Assembly: GCA_965178125.1 (NCBI GenBank)
Contig: OZ237746.1
Coordinates: forward strand, 1,240,001 to 1,304,000
Length of the DNA: 64,000 nt
From: Bilabrum cf. latius
Taxonomy: Eukaryota; Bigyra: Bicosoecida; Bigyra; Bicosoecida
Direction of reading: 5' to 3'
In this document: positions 44,501 to 55,876 of the stretch, piece after piece
Layout of the letters: every line of letters starts with the position of its first letter
How positions within the stretch are numbered: the first letter of the stretch is position 1
Program-made: the position numbers and the translations under genes
Notes under the pieces: model-generated
What the model saw: the letters and a program-made list of their open reading frames with translations, nothing else
Databases searched by the model: none
What the model was told of the DNA's origin: nothing

Positions 44501-47500
44501 GACGCGTGAATACTAGCTTCCACCTCCACCAGCTCGCCAGGCGCCGAGGAGCGCGCCTCCTCCGCCTTGGGCCGGGGCACAGCCGGCTGCATGCTCAAGC
44601 CGTCCTGGGCTGTGGGCCACTGCTGCAGCAGAGCGTCCACGGCGCGCTCGTCCGGCACGCCCTCGTCCGAGTCGCCATCGTCCTGCCCGGGACCCGAAGC
44701 GGCCGCGACCCGCCCGCGCACGGCACACCTCCAGACCACCGCGGCGGCGAACTGCACTCCCAGGCCGGCCGCAGAGGGCGTCGCGCCCGCCTCGGGCCCT
44801 TCCACCTGCGAGTCCTCTGCCGCTGCCGCCGAGCAGAGCGAGTCCAGGTCCCGCGTGCGGATGACACCGGCGCGGGAAACAGCCGTGGTCACTGCTGCGT
44901 CCAGCCCTCTCTCGCGCGGAGAGAGCACCAGCGTGCCAGCGGTGGCCGAGGCCACGGCGTTCACGTCCGTGGTGACCGAGGCGGCCTTGAGAGCGGCCAC
45001 GAGGGCCTGCATGGGCAGCAGCCCCATCTCCGCAGCAGCCCGCTGGGCGGCCCTCCTGGCGGCCTCGGCCTGGTCTGCCTGCCACGAGGTCTACGGGCGC
45101 CCGCCCCTGGCCTCCCTCAGCGCTTGGGACCACTTGGCGTCTGCCGCACTGCGCACAGCCTGTCCCGTCTAGAGGAGTGCCTCCACGCACTCCTGCGCAA
45201 AGGTGGCGGCGGCAGCGGCCCGTGCCCGCCCGATGCCAGGGTTGGCCTGCGAGCTTGCGTCCTGGGTGGGCAGCGGCGTAGCGGCGAACTTGACCTCCTC
45301 CACGGCAGACACTACCGGGTGCGACGAGCTCAGCGAGCTCAGCGAGGGGGGCGCGCCTCCTGCAGGCCAGGCAGTCACAGTCTCGCCCACAGCCCGGTTC
45401 AGGAACTTCATGGCCGCGCGGTACCGCCCCAGCATCTCGACCGCCTCGGGCTACCGCTGCAACGCATCGGCTACGTGCCGCGAGGCGTTGCGGGCCTGCT
45501 ACCGGGCCATAGCCATGCGAGGTGGCGCCGAGGCAGAGGCTGCACCAGCGGGCCCCCCGGCTCCTGGCTAACCAGCTGGCACAGCGGTTGCCGCTCCCCC
45601 GGCGTACTGCCCTTGCTGCGGGGCGACTGGGTTCTGTTGCAGCTGGTCGAAAGCCCTATAGACGGCCAGCTGCGGCTGCAGCAGGCCCTGCGGCCCCGGT
45701 CGTAGTGAAGGCGGCAGGGCTGCAGGCCACCTACTGCCAGACTGCCACTCGTCCGTGTCTGTGTGTTGCCTGCCCTCGCTCTCCGCCACCCGCCTCGCGC
45801 GGACCTGCTCCGCCAGCATGGACTGGCAGTCTCGGCTGGCCCTGTCTGCTGCCGCCGCCTCAATCAGCGCCGAAGCAAGGTCCACGTGGTCCTTGCTGAG
45901 CACCTCCACGGCCTGCACCACGGGGGCCACCCGCGAGGACGAGGCCGTGGGCTTCTGGCCATCACCCCCGTGCGACTGCTTCAGAAGGACCTGCAGCTCG
46001 TCCGCGCCCACTCCGAGAGCGGCATGCACCTCCGGGCTTTTGGTGAGGAACTCCCGGAGGTTCTCCTGCGTCTGTGCCTTGACCTGGTCCTAGCACGACA
46101 CCACCGACATGGAGCTGGCCAGCTATCTCGCAGTTAATACGCACGCTGCCACCATCCGCTTGCTGGACGGGTCCATAGCGAAGTCCTTGGCCACCAGTTG
46201 CTTGGCAGTGGTGCACGCAATGGCCGAGCTCCGGTCCACAACCCCCTTCATCACCCGGCACACGGCCATTGACAGCGCCCTGGCTACCACGGGCTCCAGC
46301 TGCAGCTTCGGCGCAGCTTGCGACAGTGCCAGGCCTGCCGGCACTCGCACTAGCTGCTCTAGCCCGGGGGCCAGCGCGAGGCCCGGCTGCTTGCTCGTGT
46401 CGATGGCAGAGGCTCCGCCCGCCGCGGCTCCCAACCCGCCGACATCCGCCCCAGGTCGACCCGCCCCGGCGTGTCCCTCGGCCTTCCTCCGCCGCCGTAG
46501 ACTTTGTCTCGCCTCGTATTCTTCCACTGATAGACCAGGGACCGTCTCTGGCTCCTGGGCTGCCTTGGTGCTGAAGTCTGCGGTGCCCTCAAGCTGCGGC
46601 TTCCTGCGCTGTGAGAGCAAGTCGGCTGCTGGCACGGCCCCGAACTCGACCTCGAGGGTCTTACATACCACGTCCATGCCAAACTTGATGTTCATCTTGA
46701 GGTACTTGACCAAGTACAGCTCGCGCAGCACTCCAAGGATCCCTACCGTCCACGGGTTCGGGGGCATGAACGGGCGCGGCGCGTCTGCCTTGGCGGCTCC
46801 CTCCAGGACGCTAGACACAAACACCACGCAGGCGATGAGTTTGCCGGACTCGAAGGCCTGCAGCAGCAGCTCGCGAAGGTCAAGTTCCTTCCGCAGCAGC
46901 GGCCTCCCCCTGGCGAGAGTCATGAGCCCGAGCCACTCGCCGATGCTCTTGAGCATGGAGCGCTCCCTCGTGCTCGTGCTGATCGAGTCGGACCCCAGCA
47001 GCTCTCGTGCCGACTCGAGGGTGGCCTGCAGCACCTCTTTGTACAGCACCGGCGAACCAAACTCGCGAAGGAAATTCGCATGAAGATCGTGAAAGTTGGG
47101 TTGCGTGGATACCCGCTTCACGACGAGATAGTGCCCGAACCAGGGCAGGTGGTCATCCGCGACGTTGCTTCGCATCTCGGCGGCCGTAGACTTCACGTTC
47201 GAGTGCGAGAGGTTGTTGATCTGGAAGTGCAGCCTGTCACGCACTGTCACTGGGACATTCGGAAGCCTCCTGCGCGGAGGTCGATCGGCCGAGCTGAAGT
47301 ACTGCACGGGCTGCGTTGGGCCAAACCGGTATCGTGCAACGGAGCTGCCACCTGCACCACCGTCGCCCGCACCTGCCCCTGACGCTGCGGATCCGTCAGG
47401 TGCCATATCGGGGGGTTGCTCGCCGGCCGCCACGGCACGTAGGATGTCTGTGAACCTCGCCCCAAGCTGCTGGATACGGCCCCTGTGGCGCAGGAATGGC

Positions 47501-50500
47501 GTTGGCAACATCTGCCGCGGGGGTTGTTGCCGGGTACCAGATGCCTCGCCGGTGCCTGCCTGCGCTGCTGAATGCGCGGTGTCTGTCGCTCCGTTGGCGC
47601 CACCGACCTGTTTGGGCTGCTGTGCGTGCTGCTGACCAGGTGCCTGCTGTCCAGTCTGCATCGCAGCAGCGCTGCCTATAGATGCTTCCACAGCCAGTGC
47701 TGTGGCCGCAGCCGCCTATGCATCGACGGAATCGTCCGAGCCAGGCGCCAGCACCAAGTCGGCGGGAGATCCCGACTCAATAAGAGCCAGTGATGACTCC
47801 ACTGACTGCAGCTAATGTGACAGCTCAGACGGCCGGGCCGGAGTCCCGTAGCCCGGTTGCTGTGCTGCTAGGACCCCCATCTTCTCGCGCAGCTTGCCCA
47901 CAAAGCCTGCAAAGTGCTGCTGCAGCGCTGGTACCTTCTCCACCAGCTTGCAAAGATGCGCCCAGGCAGGAAGCCTGGCCTGGAACTGCTCCAGAGCAAA
48001 GACCCCGAACCTGAACGGCCTGCCAGCGTCCCCGGGGGTCGCCTTACTCCACAGCCCCTCACATACCAGCCGGAGCACAGCTCCCAGGGCACGGGGAGAC
48101 AGAAGCCGAGCTTGCACGGCTGCTCCAATGAGTGCGCCCGATAGCCTCAGCTCCTGCTCGCTCATCGCGTCGACACGCTTCCAAAGGGGGATCAGCTTCA
48201 GCAGAGCTGCGCCCACGTCCTCCCTCGAACCGACCCGCCCACTATCCCTAATCTAGGCCAGCTGCTGGACTGCGGCAACTGGAGTGATACGCCGCTGGAA
48301 TGCTGCCGAGAGCACTGCATTCGCAGCTGCAGGAATATCAGCTGGAGCTGGCGCTGTGCCAGAGTCGGAGCCGCTTGCCTGATCCGGCTGCTTGCCGTCC
48401 GGCAGAGAGGCGATCCCTCCTGGAGCGCTGGCAGCACCAGACTATCCGCTTCCACTGGCCGCATCAGTCGCCGCTTTCAAACCCGGCAACACCTGCATTG
48501 CCCTGTCGATTGCGTGCACCAGCCCAGGTATGACGACCGCCCTGCTGGCCGGGGCATCCTCATCCTCCTCCGGACCAGCGGCAGACCCCGAAAAGCCCTC
48601 TCGCATCGCACGGATGAGAGCCGCGAGGTGGTGCGTGTCGACCACACAGCTCTGGCTAGGCACACCACCTGGTGCTCCCGCGAGCCTGCCTCCTTCGTGC
48701 GTCCGAGTGATGCCCTGAATTAGGTCCAATGCAGCGCGGGCGGCGGATGCGGCGCCAAACGGGAGCTGGTTGTTCTCCTCTGGTGGCCCGAAGCAGCAAC
48801 GGATCCAGGCATTCAGGAGGGTGCTGCTCCTCTGCGGCTCCATCGCCGAACACGTTCCTAGCACTACAGGGATAGCAATGGCCGGCACGGGTATGCAAAG
48901 CAGGGCACCCAGGAGCGCCCTGTCTTGTACTGGCAAGCTGCGCGCAAGCTCGGGCGTGCGTGGAAGGCGGCCGAAGAGACGGGAGCTAGGCCCGTCAGCC
49001 CCCGCCGCCCCCTCGCGCTCCTCTTGATTCGCTAGCTCGTTCACGACCAGGCAGAGTAGCTTGCCCACGCGGGCGGCGAAGCGAAGGAGCAGCGGCAGCA
49101 CCCTCAAGCCCGGGAGGTTGCCACGCAGGAGCAACTCTGATTCGGCGTGCTGCTACTTGCTCTAGGCGCCGGGGCCGGAAGCGGCTGAAGCGGTCAGTAC
49201 CCTTGAAGTCCTCGCCAGGGTGTTCACAAGCAGGGCGGGGGATATGCTCCACAGGCGCACCAACACCGTCATCGCAACCGCGGGCGGGTCCGTCAGAGAG
49301 GCAGCGGCAGCTCGCATCGGCGCTGCAGACTACACGATCGCGACGGCAGGCTGAGGCGGAGGCTGGCCTTGCTTAGAGGCGTCCGCGCTGTGCTGCTGCC
49401 GTTGCTGCTGCACCACAGCCCTCAGCTTGTCCTCGGCGAGGCCCGCCTGTCCCTCCAGGGCAGCGGGCACCTGCACCGCCAGGACGCTGGCGAATTGGCG
49501 AGATGCAACTGTGCTGAACACGCGCTCACGCAGCACGTGCGAATCTCGAACGCCGTCAACCTGGCCCGCGTCCGCCTTTGCCGCTGCCAGCCCCAGCACC
49601 ACCAGCCCGTTGGCCTGCTGCTGCGCCCTGTCCAGCAGCTTGAGGCTGAGCGGTTGCAGCCCGCCCACGTGTGCCAGACGTAGCACGGTGGAATACGTGT
49701 CCATGGCGCACCACGCCTGGTTGGCCACGCCGCAGCCAGTGGAGGACCCCTGGATGGGGCTCATGAGCCGGGCAGCAGACACCTTCGCGAATGACAGCTC
49801 CGACGCCGGCATGTCCACCGCACACGACAGAGCATGGATCTGGGCCTACGGGTGCCTCCATCGGCCCAGCAGCTGGTGCCCTGGAAACGGCGCCCCGCCC
49901 TGACCTAGCTTGACCGTTCGGAACACGAACCAAGCAGCCCCAGGGTGCGCGATGGGCCCGATGGATGAGATTGCGCCGGCGCCCAGCTGCGTCGAGCCGG
50001 AAGGCGTGCATGCCGCCGATGCCGACATGGGCAGGTCCAGCCCAGATGCCACTGCTGCCCACGAGGGGCTGTGGTCCTCCTACAGCACGCGGCTAAACAC
50101 CGACGGGCTCCACGACCCCCAGCCCTGGGAGGACGGAGCAAAGTTGCCGCCGCTCCCCGCACCACCCGTGGACACCAGAGCGAGCGGGGCGGGGCGGCCT
50201 TGTGCCTGCCCAGCCGCGGCGCACACGACCTCAGCCGCCCAGCCAGGCAGCACCCTCGCGCCATCACGAGCCGCGGTCGGTCCATCCGCGCTGCCCGCAG
50301 CAGCACCACCACCCGCGACGGCAGGCCCGTCCCCCTCCGCGACGTCCTCGGGCTTCCAAGCGGCGGGCATCGAGTTGCCCACGGCCAGCAGCAGCGCCGC
50401 GATTTCCTTTGCGTGCAACGGCAGCAGCCCCAGGGACCTGGGCCCCCTGCCCGCCAGTGCAAGAGCGTTACGCAGGCCGGTTACGCTGCCCGCCCCGGAC

Positions 50501-51712
50501 GGCCCCAGCTCCAGCACGATGCCGGTCAGCTCCTCCAGGGCCTCCCGCTCTGCTTGCGCCGCGGTCTCAGGAGGAATGGCGGCCATGGCCGAGTCCTGCA
50601 GCTGCTGCTGCGCCTCCCTCACGGCCTTCTCGGCTGCCTCCCGCGCCCGCCGGGCTGCCCTGCCCCCTCGCCTCGGCGCCGAGCCCACCGCGGCGGCTGC
50701 CTGCTCCGCCTCCCTCACGGCCCCGTCTCGCGCGAGCACAGCCAATCCCTCGTCCACGCACAGACGCTCCCCCGCCGAGGCGCACACGTCCTCCACCAGC
50801 GCGTCGGCCGCCCCCCCGGCCTCGAGCTCCCGTGCCGCCAGCCTCGCCGCAGCAAGGCCTCCCGCGGCCTGGTCTGCCGCCCCGTGCAGGGCTCGACCCG
50901 CACGTGTGGACCGAGAGGCGGCCGCCACGTGATCTACCAGCACTGCGGGCCCCTACATGGAGGGCAGCGCTGCAAGGGCCTGCACCTGCGGCCCATGCGT
51001 GGCCTGCAACTGGCGCACGCAGGCGGTCAGGGCTGTCTTGTCGGCAGACGCGGCCGGGTGCGTGCGCAAGGTGAAGAGAGCGCCATGCAGCATGCGGCTA
51101 CTCAGCTTTGGCGGCGACCCACCGTCCGCAGGGGCCACAAACTTGGTGGCGAGTGTCTGCACGAGGAAGTGCACCCCATGGGCGGAGAGGACGGGCGTCG
51201 AGGACTGGGCCACAGCCAGGGCCACGCCGACCTGCGTGGGAGGGGACAACTGGACTGCCTAGGAGAGGGCTGCCAGCCCGTGCGCCGTCACGGGGATCCC
51301 AGCGACGGGCTCGCCAGAAGCAGATTTCGAGAGCAACCGGCACGCCCCGCGGCGAGATGGACCTTCCAGCGCCGTGCACAGCACCGATCCGTAATTGAGG
51401 AGCTGAACCGCATCGTCAAGCTCTGTTTGCAATAGTTTTAGCTGCGATGGGAGAGGGGGGAAGGGTGCTAAACCGCAAAGTGCCACAACGGAGCATGAAC
51501 CGCTGCTGCGCGATTCAGCGAAGCGTGAACACCACTCTGCGGCACCGCCTCACCTTTGGTTCGACAGCAGAGCTTCTCCCTTCGTCCAAATACTGTAACA
51601 ATCTTGTAAGAAGATATATTCTGGCTTCATCCCCAAACTCTCCGCACAGCTGCGAGGTGAACGTAGCGATGCAAGTTGAACACGTTTGGTGCACCGCTGT
51701 CAGCCGCGGCAT
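41584..51712 (-). CDS. NOT1: NOT1 (CNOT1), scaffold of the CCR4-NOT deadenylase
   Basis: Exon 51712-51554 joins exon 51441-41584 across a 112-bp intron (GTGAGG...TCGCAG), giving 3338 residues against about 2400 in human. The N-terminus aligns with human CNOT1 (LCGEFGDEARIYLLTRLLQY). The MIF4G region is at about residues 1450-1680 (KMNIKFGMDVVCKTLEVEFG). The C-terminal Not1 domain has LPPVCLQLRNLVLSATPRQM, QLRYPNSHTHFFSVAVLKLF and the signature NRPHPWGLLITFIELIKV. It docks the nucleases CCR4/CAF1 and NOT2/3 for mRNA decay. In-frame TAGs (lowest base): 51259, 50953, 50080, 49846, 49330, 49162, 49153, 48442, 48253, 47812, 47716, 46123, 46090, 45568, 45499, 45451, 45169, 45091, 44347, 43933, 42265. 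The stop is TGA. Extra length comes from Ala/Gly/Ser insertions. Confidence 0.95.
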
Positions 51713-52108
51713 GTCCGGAATGATGTGTTCTTAGGTTTGGAAGCAAATTAGAAACATACTCACGCTGCGAATTTGTGACGTAGTATCTCTGGCATTCGCG
51801 TGGCTCAGCCTCTGCACCAGCTAATCCAGATGCCACAGGAGCGGACCAGCGAGCCCGATCCCGCTCATTTTGTATGCCTTCTTCCGGCCCTTCTGTGAGC
51901 TATAAGACTATCAATTGGCTGCTGCCCCTTTGATGTATCTTTGGGGGCTATCAACCAAGTACACTGCCTGGCGATCATCGTAGGCTGTAGAAATCCATAC
52001 TTTGTTTGTACCGTGTCATTCTGACCAGGAGAACCGGGCATCCTGAATCTCCCCGTAACTATCTTAGTGGGCTACGCTCCGGAATACCCAGTAGAATTTG
52101 CTTTTAAA
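51713..52108. promoter_or_regulatory. Shared NOT1/eIF3h upstream region
   Basis: There is no gene in these 396 bp between two divergent starts. It is AT-richer than the genes and must hold both promoters. I recognise no specific element. Confidence 0.35.
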
Positions 52109-53772
52109 ATGGCAGCTGGAGGCTCGAAGCAGCTTGTTGAGGTCCAAGAGATTGAGAGACTGAAGGAGGAGCTAGGCGAGTTGAAGGAGGAGCACGCAGA
52201 GAAACAATTGGCGCTAGCAGGGGTCAAGGACACTCTCAAAGCTACAAAGGAAGAGAAAAAGACGGCATTCAAGAAGTTGTAGAAGTCCGATGATATCAAC
52301 ATAGTTGTTCTGGGTGCAAGCGTGAGCACACAATGGAAGGTATCGCAGGCACTTGAACACCGACGCGCCGCAATCGGGCACGCCAGATTATCTACCGACT
52401 GTACCGCAGGCATTTATGAGACTAGCAAGACACTGTGGGGCGTGCGCCCCCGAAGTTGCTTCTGGCGAGCTGCTGGGGCGACTGCAAGTGGTTGAGGGCA
52501 GTCATATGCTGCATGTTACTACTTCAGTCCCCAGGAAAGCGGGAGCATCGTTTGCTGACGGCGTTTCGCCTAAAGACAAGCATGTTCACAACCTCATGCG
52601 CGCGTACGGGACTGTAAGCTTCGCGAAAAGGCCTCCTTCTTGAAGCCCATACGAGCACTAGTTCACTCCTCATCGTGTGCGCGCTGCCTTTCGTTTCCTT
52701 TGAACTCCCGCAGATGAGAGCTGACCATACCCACGTGGGATGGTATCGCAGCAGCATGCACGCTTCGCATTGGACTGACGACACGCTGCAGCGCATGAAG
52801 CGGGACGCTACCTCGGAGGCCTCCCGCCTGTACGGCGACAGGTTCATCATGCTCGTGTTTGACGTGCTCGACGTGGCGGCCCCGCAGCGAGTCAGGGCCT
52901 ACACGCTGAGCCCCACCGCAGCTGCGCGAGTGGCAGCCTTGCAGGCGGAGCGAGAAACCGGGGAGCACGTCCCTGCCTCGGTGGACACCCTGGACGCCCG
53001 CATCTGGGAGGAGGGACTCATTGCCGAGCTGCCGGTCTTCGTGCAGGCGCCCGCGGCGTACGTATCCAGGACATTGCTCAGCTGCGCGGCTGCGCTCAGC
53101 GCGGCCGATGAGCAGGCGGCTGCCGCTGCGCAGGGCCCCGACGGGGTGCTGGCAGCGGCGGCGCTGCAGTGCGCTGCGCCTTCCACGGCGCCGTCAGCGG
53201 CCATGCGAGACATGTCTGCCGTCGGTCAGCTCCCGGTGCAGTACGCGGCGGGCACGCTGGGGGCGCGCTCCGGCGAGGCGCTCGAGGCGGCCACTGCTGG
53301 TCTGGAGGGCGTGGTGAGTCGAGCCCGCCAGTGGACGGAGGATGCCACCGGGTCTGAGCTCAAGCTGCTGCAGGTGCAGGAGGAGCTGGCCACTGCGCGG
53401 ACCATCGCGGCTGGGAAGGACGAGGCGGCAGAGGCGGGCAAGGGCAGCGACAGCGGGGCTGGCTCGGCGGCAGCATCAGCTGCAGCCGACGGTGACGACG
53501 AGGAGGACGCGGCCAAGAGGGCGGCCGCAGCTGCGGCGGCGGCGGAAGCAGCTAAGATCCGACGAGAGGCAGCCGCGAAGCGGGCGAAGGGCCTCGAGGC
53601 AGAGCTGAAGTCGTTGCAGGACGCGACCCGGGCTAGGAAGCTGTCCGCTCTCGTTGGTGTGTCGGCTGCCGAGGAGGGTGGCGCAGCCGTGGCGGCAACC
53701 GCGCGGGAGACCATGGGGCGGCTGGTACTGGCCGAATCCATGCACAAGGCCGTGGAGGTTGCGTTGCAGTGA
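52109..53772 (+). CDS. EIF3H: eIF3 subunit h
   Basis: Three exons, 52109-52321, 52410-52613 and 52714-53772, give 491 residues; introns are 88 and 100 bp, all phase 0. The joins restore the MPN domain: NIVVLGASAFMRLARHCG, SGELLGRLQVVEGSHMLHVT, then NLMRAYGTMRADHTHVGWYR, matching eIF3h (DHLHVGWYQS). eIF3h is a non-catalytic MPN subunit of the initiation factor that binds the 40S ribosome. A 60-residue coiled coil (VQEIERLKEELGELKEEHAE) before the MPN domain is an extension not seen in human. The C-terminus is helical and charged. One TAG at 52280 lies in exon 1 (KKL-Q-KSDD). The stop is TGA. Confidence 0.9.
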
Positions 53773-53967
53773 TTGTGTCCGTGACAGTCCGTCAATTGCC
53801 CCGCAAGCAAACGTATAATCAACCTACATGTACCTACGATCACACTCCCGGCGCACTGTCGAGCGAGAAGAGGCCAACCGCTTTGCAGCGGTTCCGCTGC
53901 AGTGCCGCAGCAGAGGCGCGTCGAGGATTATCTCAATTTAAGCCCGTATGCCAGTCCTGGACTCAGA

Positions 53968-55797
53968 ATGTTGCCTGTGATGCTCGCAATTTTATCTATC
54001 TGCATGCTACTGGCTGCAGGTTCCATTGCAAGTGCTTTCGATGTTGTCATCAGCGACGAGGTTTCCAACACAGATTTTCTAGGCATTGGATTCGATGTAA
54101 CATCTTACCACACAAATAGAACACAAGATTAGTTGGACCATGTGTACCTTAAGCGCCTAGCTGAGGTTAATCCAAGTTTTGTGCGCGCCTCGCACGTGTG
54201 GGGGCCAACCGGCAATTGCACCGAGCCTGTCCTCAGCTTCGTGCACTGGGCGACGAACGCCTCGATCTATGTAACTACGATGGGCACTCCGCTGCACAAG
54301 AACCGTACCACCATCGATAATTATGGTGAACGTGTGGCAGAAGCTCTGGTTCCTATGCAAGCGGCGAGTAATAGCAGCATCCGCTGGTACTGCTTTACGA
54401 ATGAGATGTCGCTCTGCTCGAAAGGCTCGTGTGAGTGGGCGTATATGGCTAAACTTGGACTTCCGGAGGGCTACGATCTGTATAAGTGGTATCACGACGC
54501 TGTGCGATCGGGTCTGGAACAGTTCGGGCTTGCCCCGCGGCTTGGCCAGCTCGCCACGGACGCATCGTCAGGCTGGCAGTACTGGAAACCTACAATGAAC
54601 TGGGCATCCACGAATAGTACTGGTCCAAATTCAACTGACGGGGGCATCCTGTAGACAGTAGATGCGTGGGGCGGCCACGACTATGCGGACGGCTTCACGG
54701 TAGCTCCCGACGAATCGCGAGACGGCGGCTCCACGAACTCGTACTACTGGACGATCTCCGGCCTGTCGCGGTGGGGCGGGCAGAATCTCTCGGGTCGTTC
54801 CGAGGCCGCGGATGGAAGGTATCGCCCCTTCATCATCGGGGAGGTGGGCTCAGCTCAGCGCCAGCCCAAGAGACCCGGCAAGGGGTGCAGCATGCTGGAC
54901 TCTGCAGAATACTTTGACACGCCATCCGAGCCCTACGTGGCGCTGCAGATGGCAGAGATGGCCGTGGCAGCTGCCAACTACAGCATCAGCGCGCTGGCCT
55001 ACTGGTCTCTCGCCGACTCGCCCCGCAGAGCGGACGGCGTGTGCAACTGGTGGGGGGCATGGCGATGGACCCATGAGGCCGGCTTCGGGGCACGGTTCCA
55101 CTGGTACGCGCTGGGACCCATGGTGCGTGCCATGCGGGGTCCAGCCCGGACGCACGTGGTGCGTGTCGCAGACCCCCACCTCCGCGTGGCCGCCCTGCAG
55201 ACTACAGGCCCGGGGCAGCCCGGCATGGCCCCTGGTCCTGCCTGGACCGTGGTCGGGGTGCTGCGGCGGCCGAATGCCAGCGCCAAGCTGTCTGTATCTT
55301 TGCCTGCAAGTGAGGCATGTGATGCAGCATCCAGACCTTTCCGAGTGTGGATCTACGACCCCCTGGCCCCGCCCGCCAACACGACCTTCGCCGACCTGCC
55401 AGCCCACTCTCGATCCGTACTAGTATCCCCAACGCTGCGGGAGGACGGTACAAGTGGGTCGTCGCTGCAACTCGGTCCCTTACCCGCTAACTCCATGTTT
55501 GTGGCGACCTAGTCGTACTCGGACAGCGCGCCCCCAGCATGCAGAGGGCTGCACGTGACCTCGAGAGCTGGGTCCCGAGTGGAGCTCCAGTGGGACTGCA
55601 TGCCGGAATCGGTGGGTATCACGTACTACCGTGTGCTCTTGGCGGGGCAGCAGGTCCTCTCGACCGTGCGATGCGGGGCCACGGTGGCCGTGCAAGTGCC
55701 CGCGGGTGTAGGCATTGAGTCCAGCCTTGTGCAGGTGGTGGGTGTGAACCGAGGTGGGGACGCTGGCGAGGCCTGCCAAGCACCACTGGACTGGTGA
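53968..55797 (+). CDS. Secreted clan GH-A-like glycoside hydrolase
   Basis: A 609-residue frame begins with a signal peptide (MLPVMLAILSICMLLAAGS) at 53968 and ends at TGA (55795-55797), crossing TAG at 54130, 54652 and 55510. A TIM-barrel pattern follows: RLAEVNPSFVRASHVWG, then WYCFTNEMSLC, whose Asn-Glu after a beta-strand is the usual acid/base pair of clan GH-A, and FIIGEVGSAQ, whose Glu fits the nucleophile. Similar layouts occur in GH5, GH30 and GH39 relatives, so the family and substrate are open. The C-terminal part is beta-rich and its last 80 residues look fibronectin-III-like. It acts outside the cell, or in the vacuole. Several N-glycosylation sites are present. Confidence 0.7.
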
Positions 55798-55876
55798 AAG
55801 GCATCAACCCCAGGTTTGGGCAGCAGTGGGATGGAAAAATACGCGTACCACGATCAAATTGTGTCATGAGGTTGAT

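Noticed and set aside
43849-45705. 618-codon plus-strand frame opposite NOT1
   Set aside because: NOT1 homology on the minus strand flanks and covers this region; the plus frame has no motifs.
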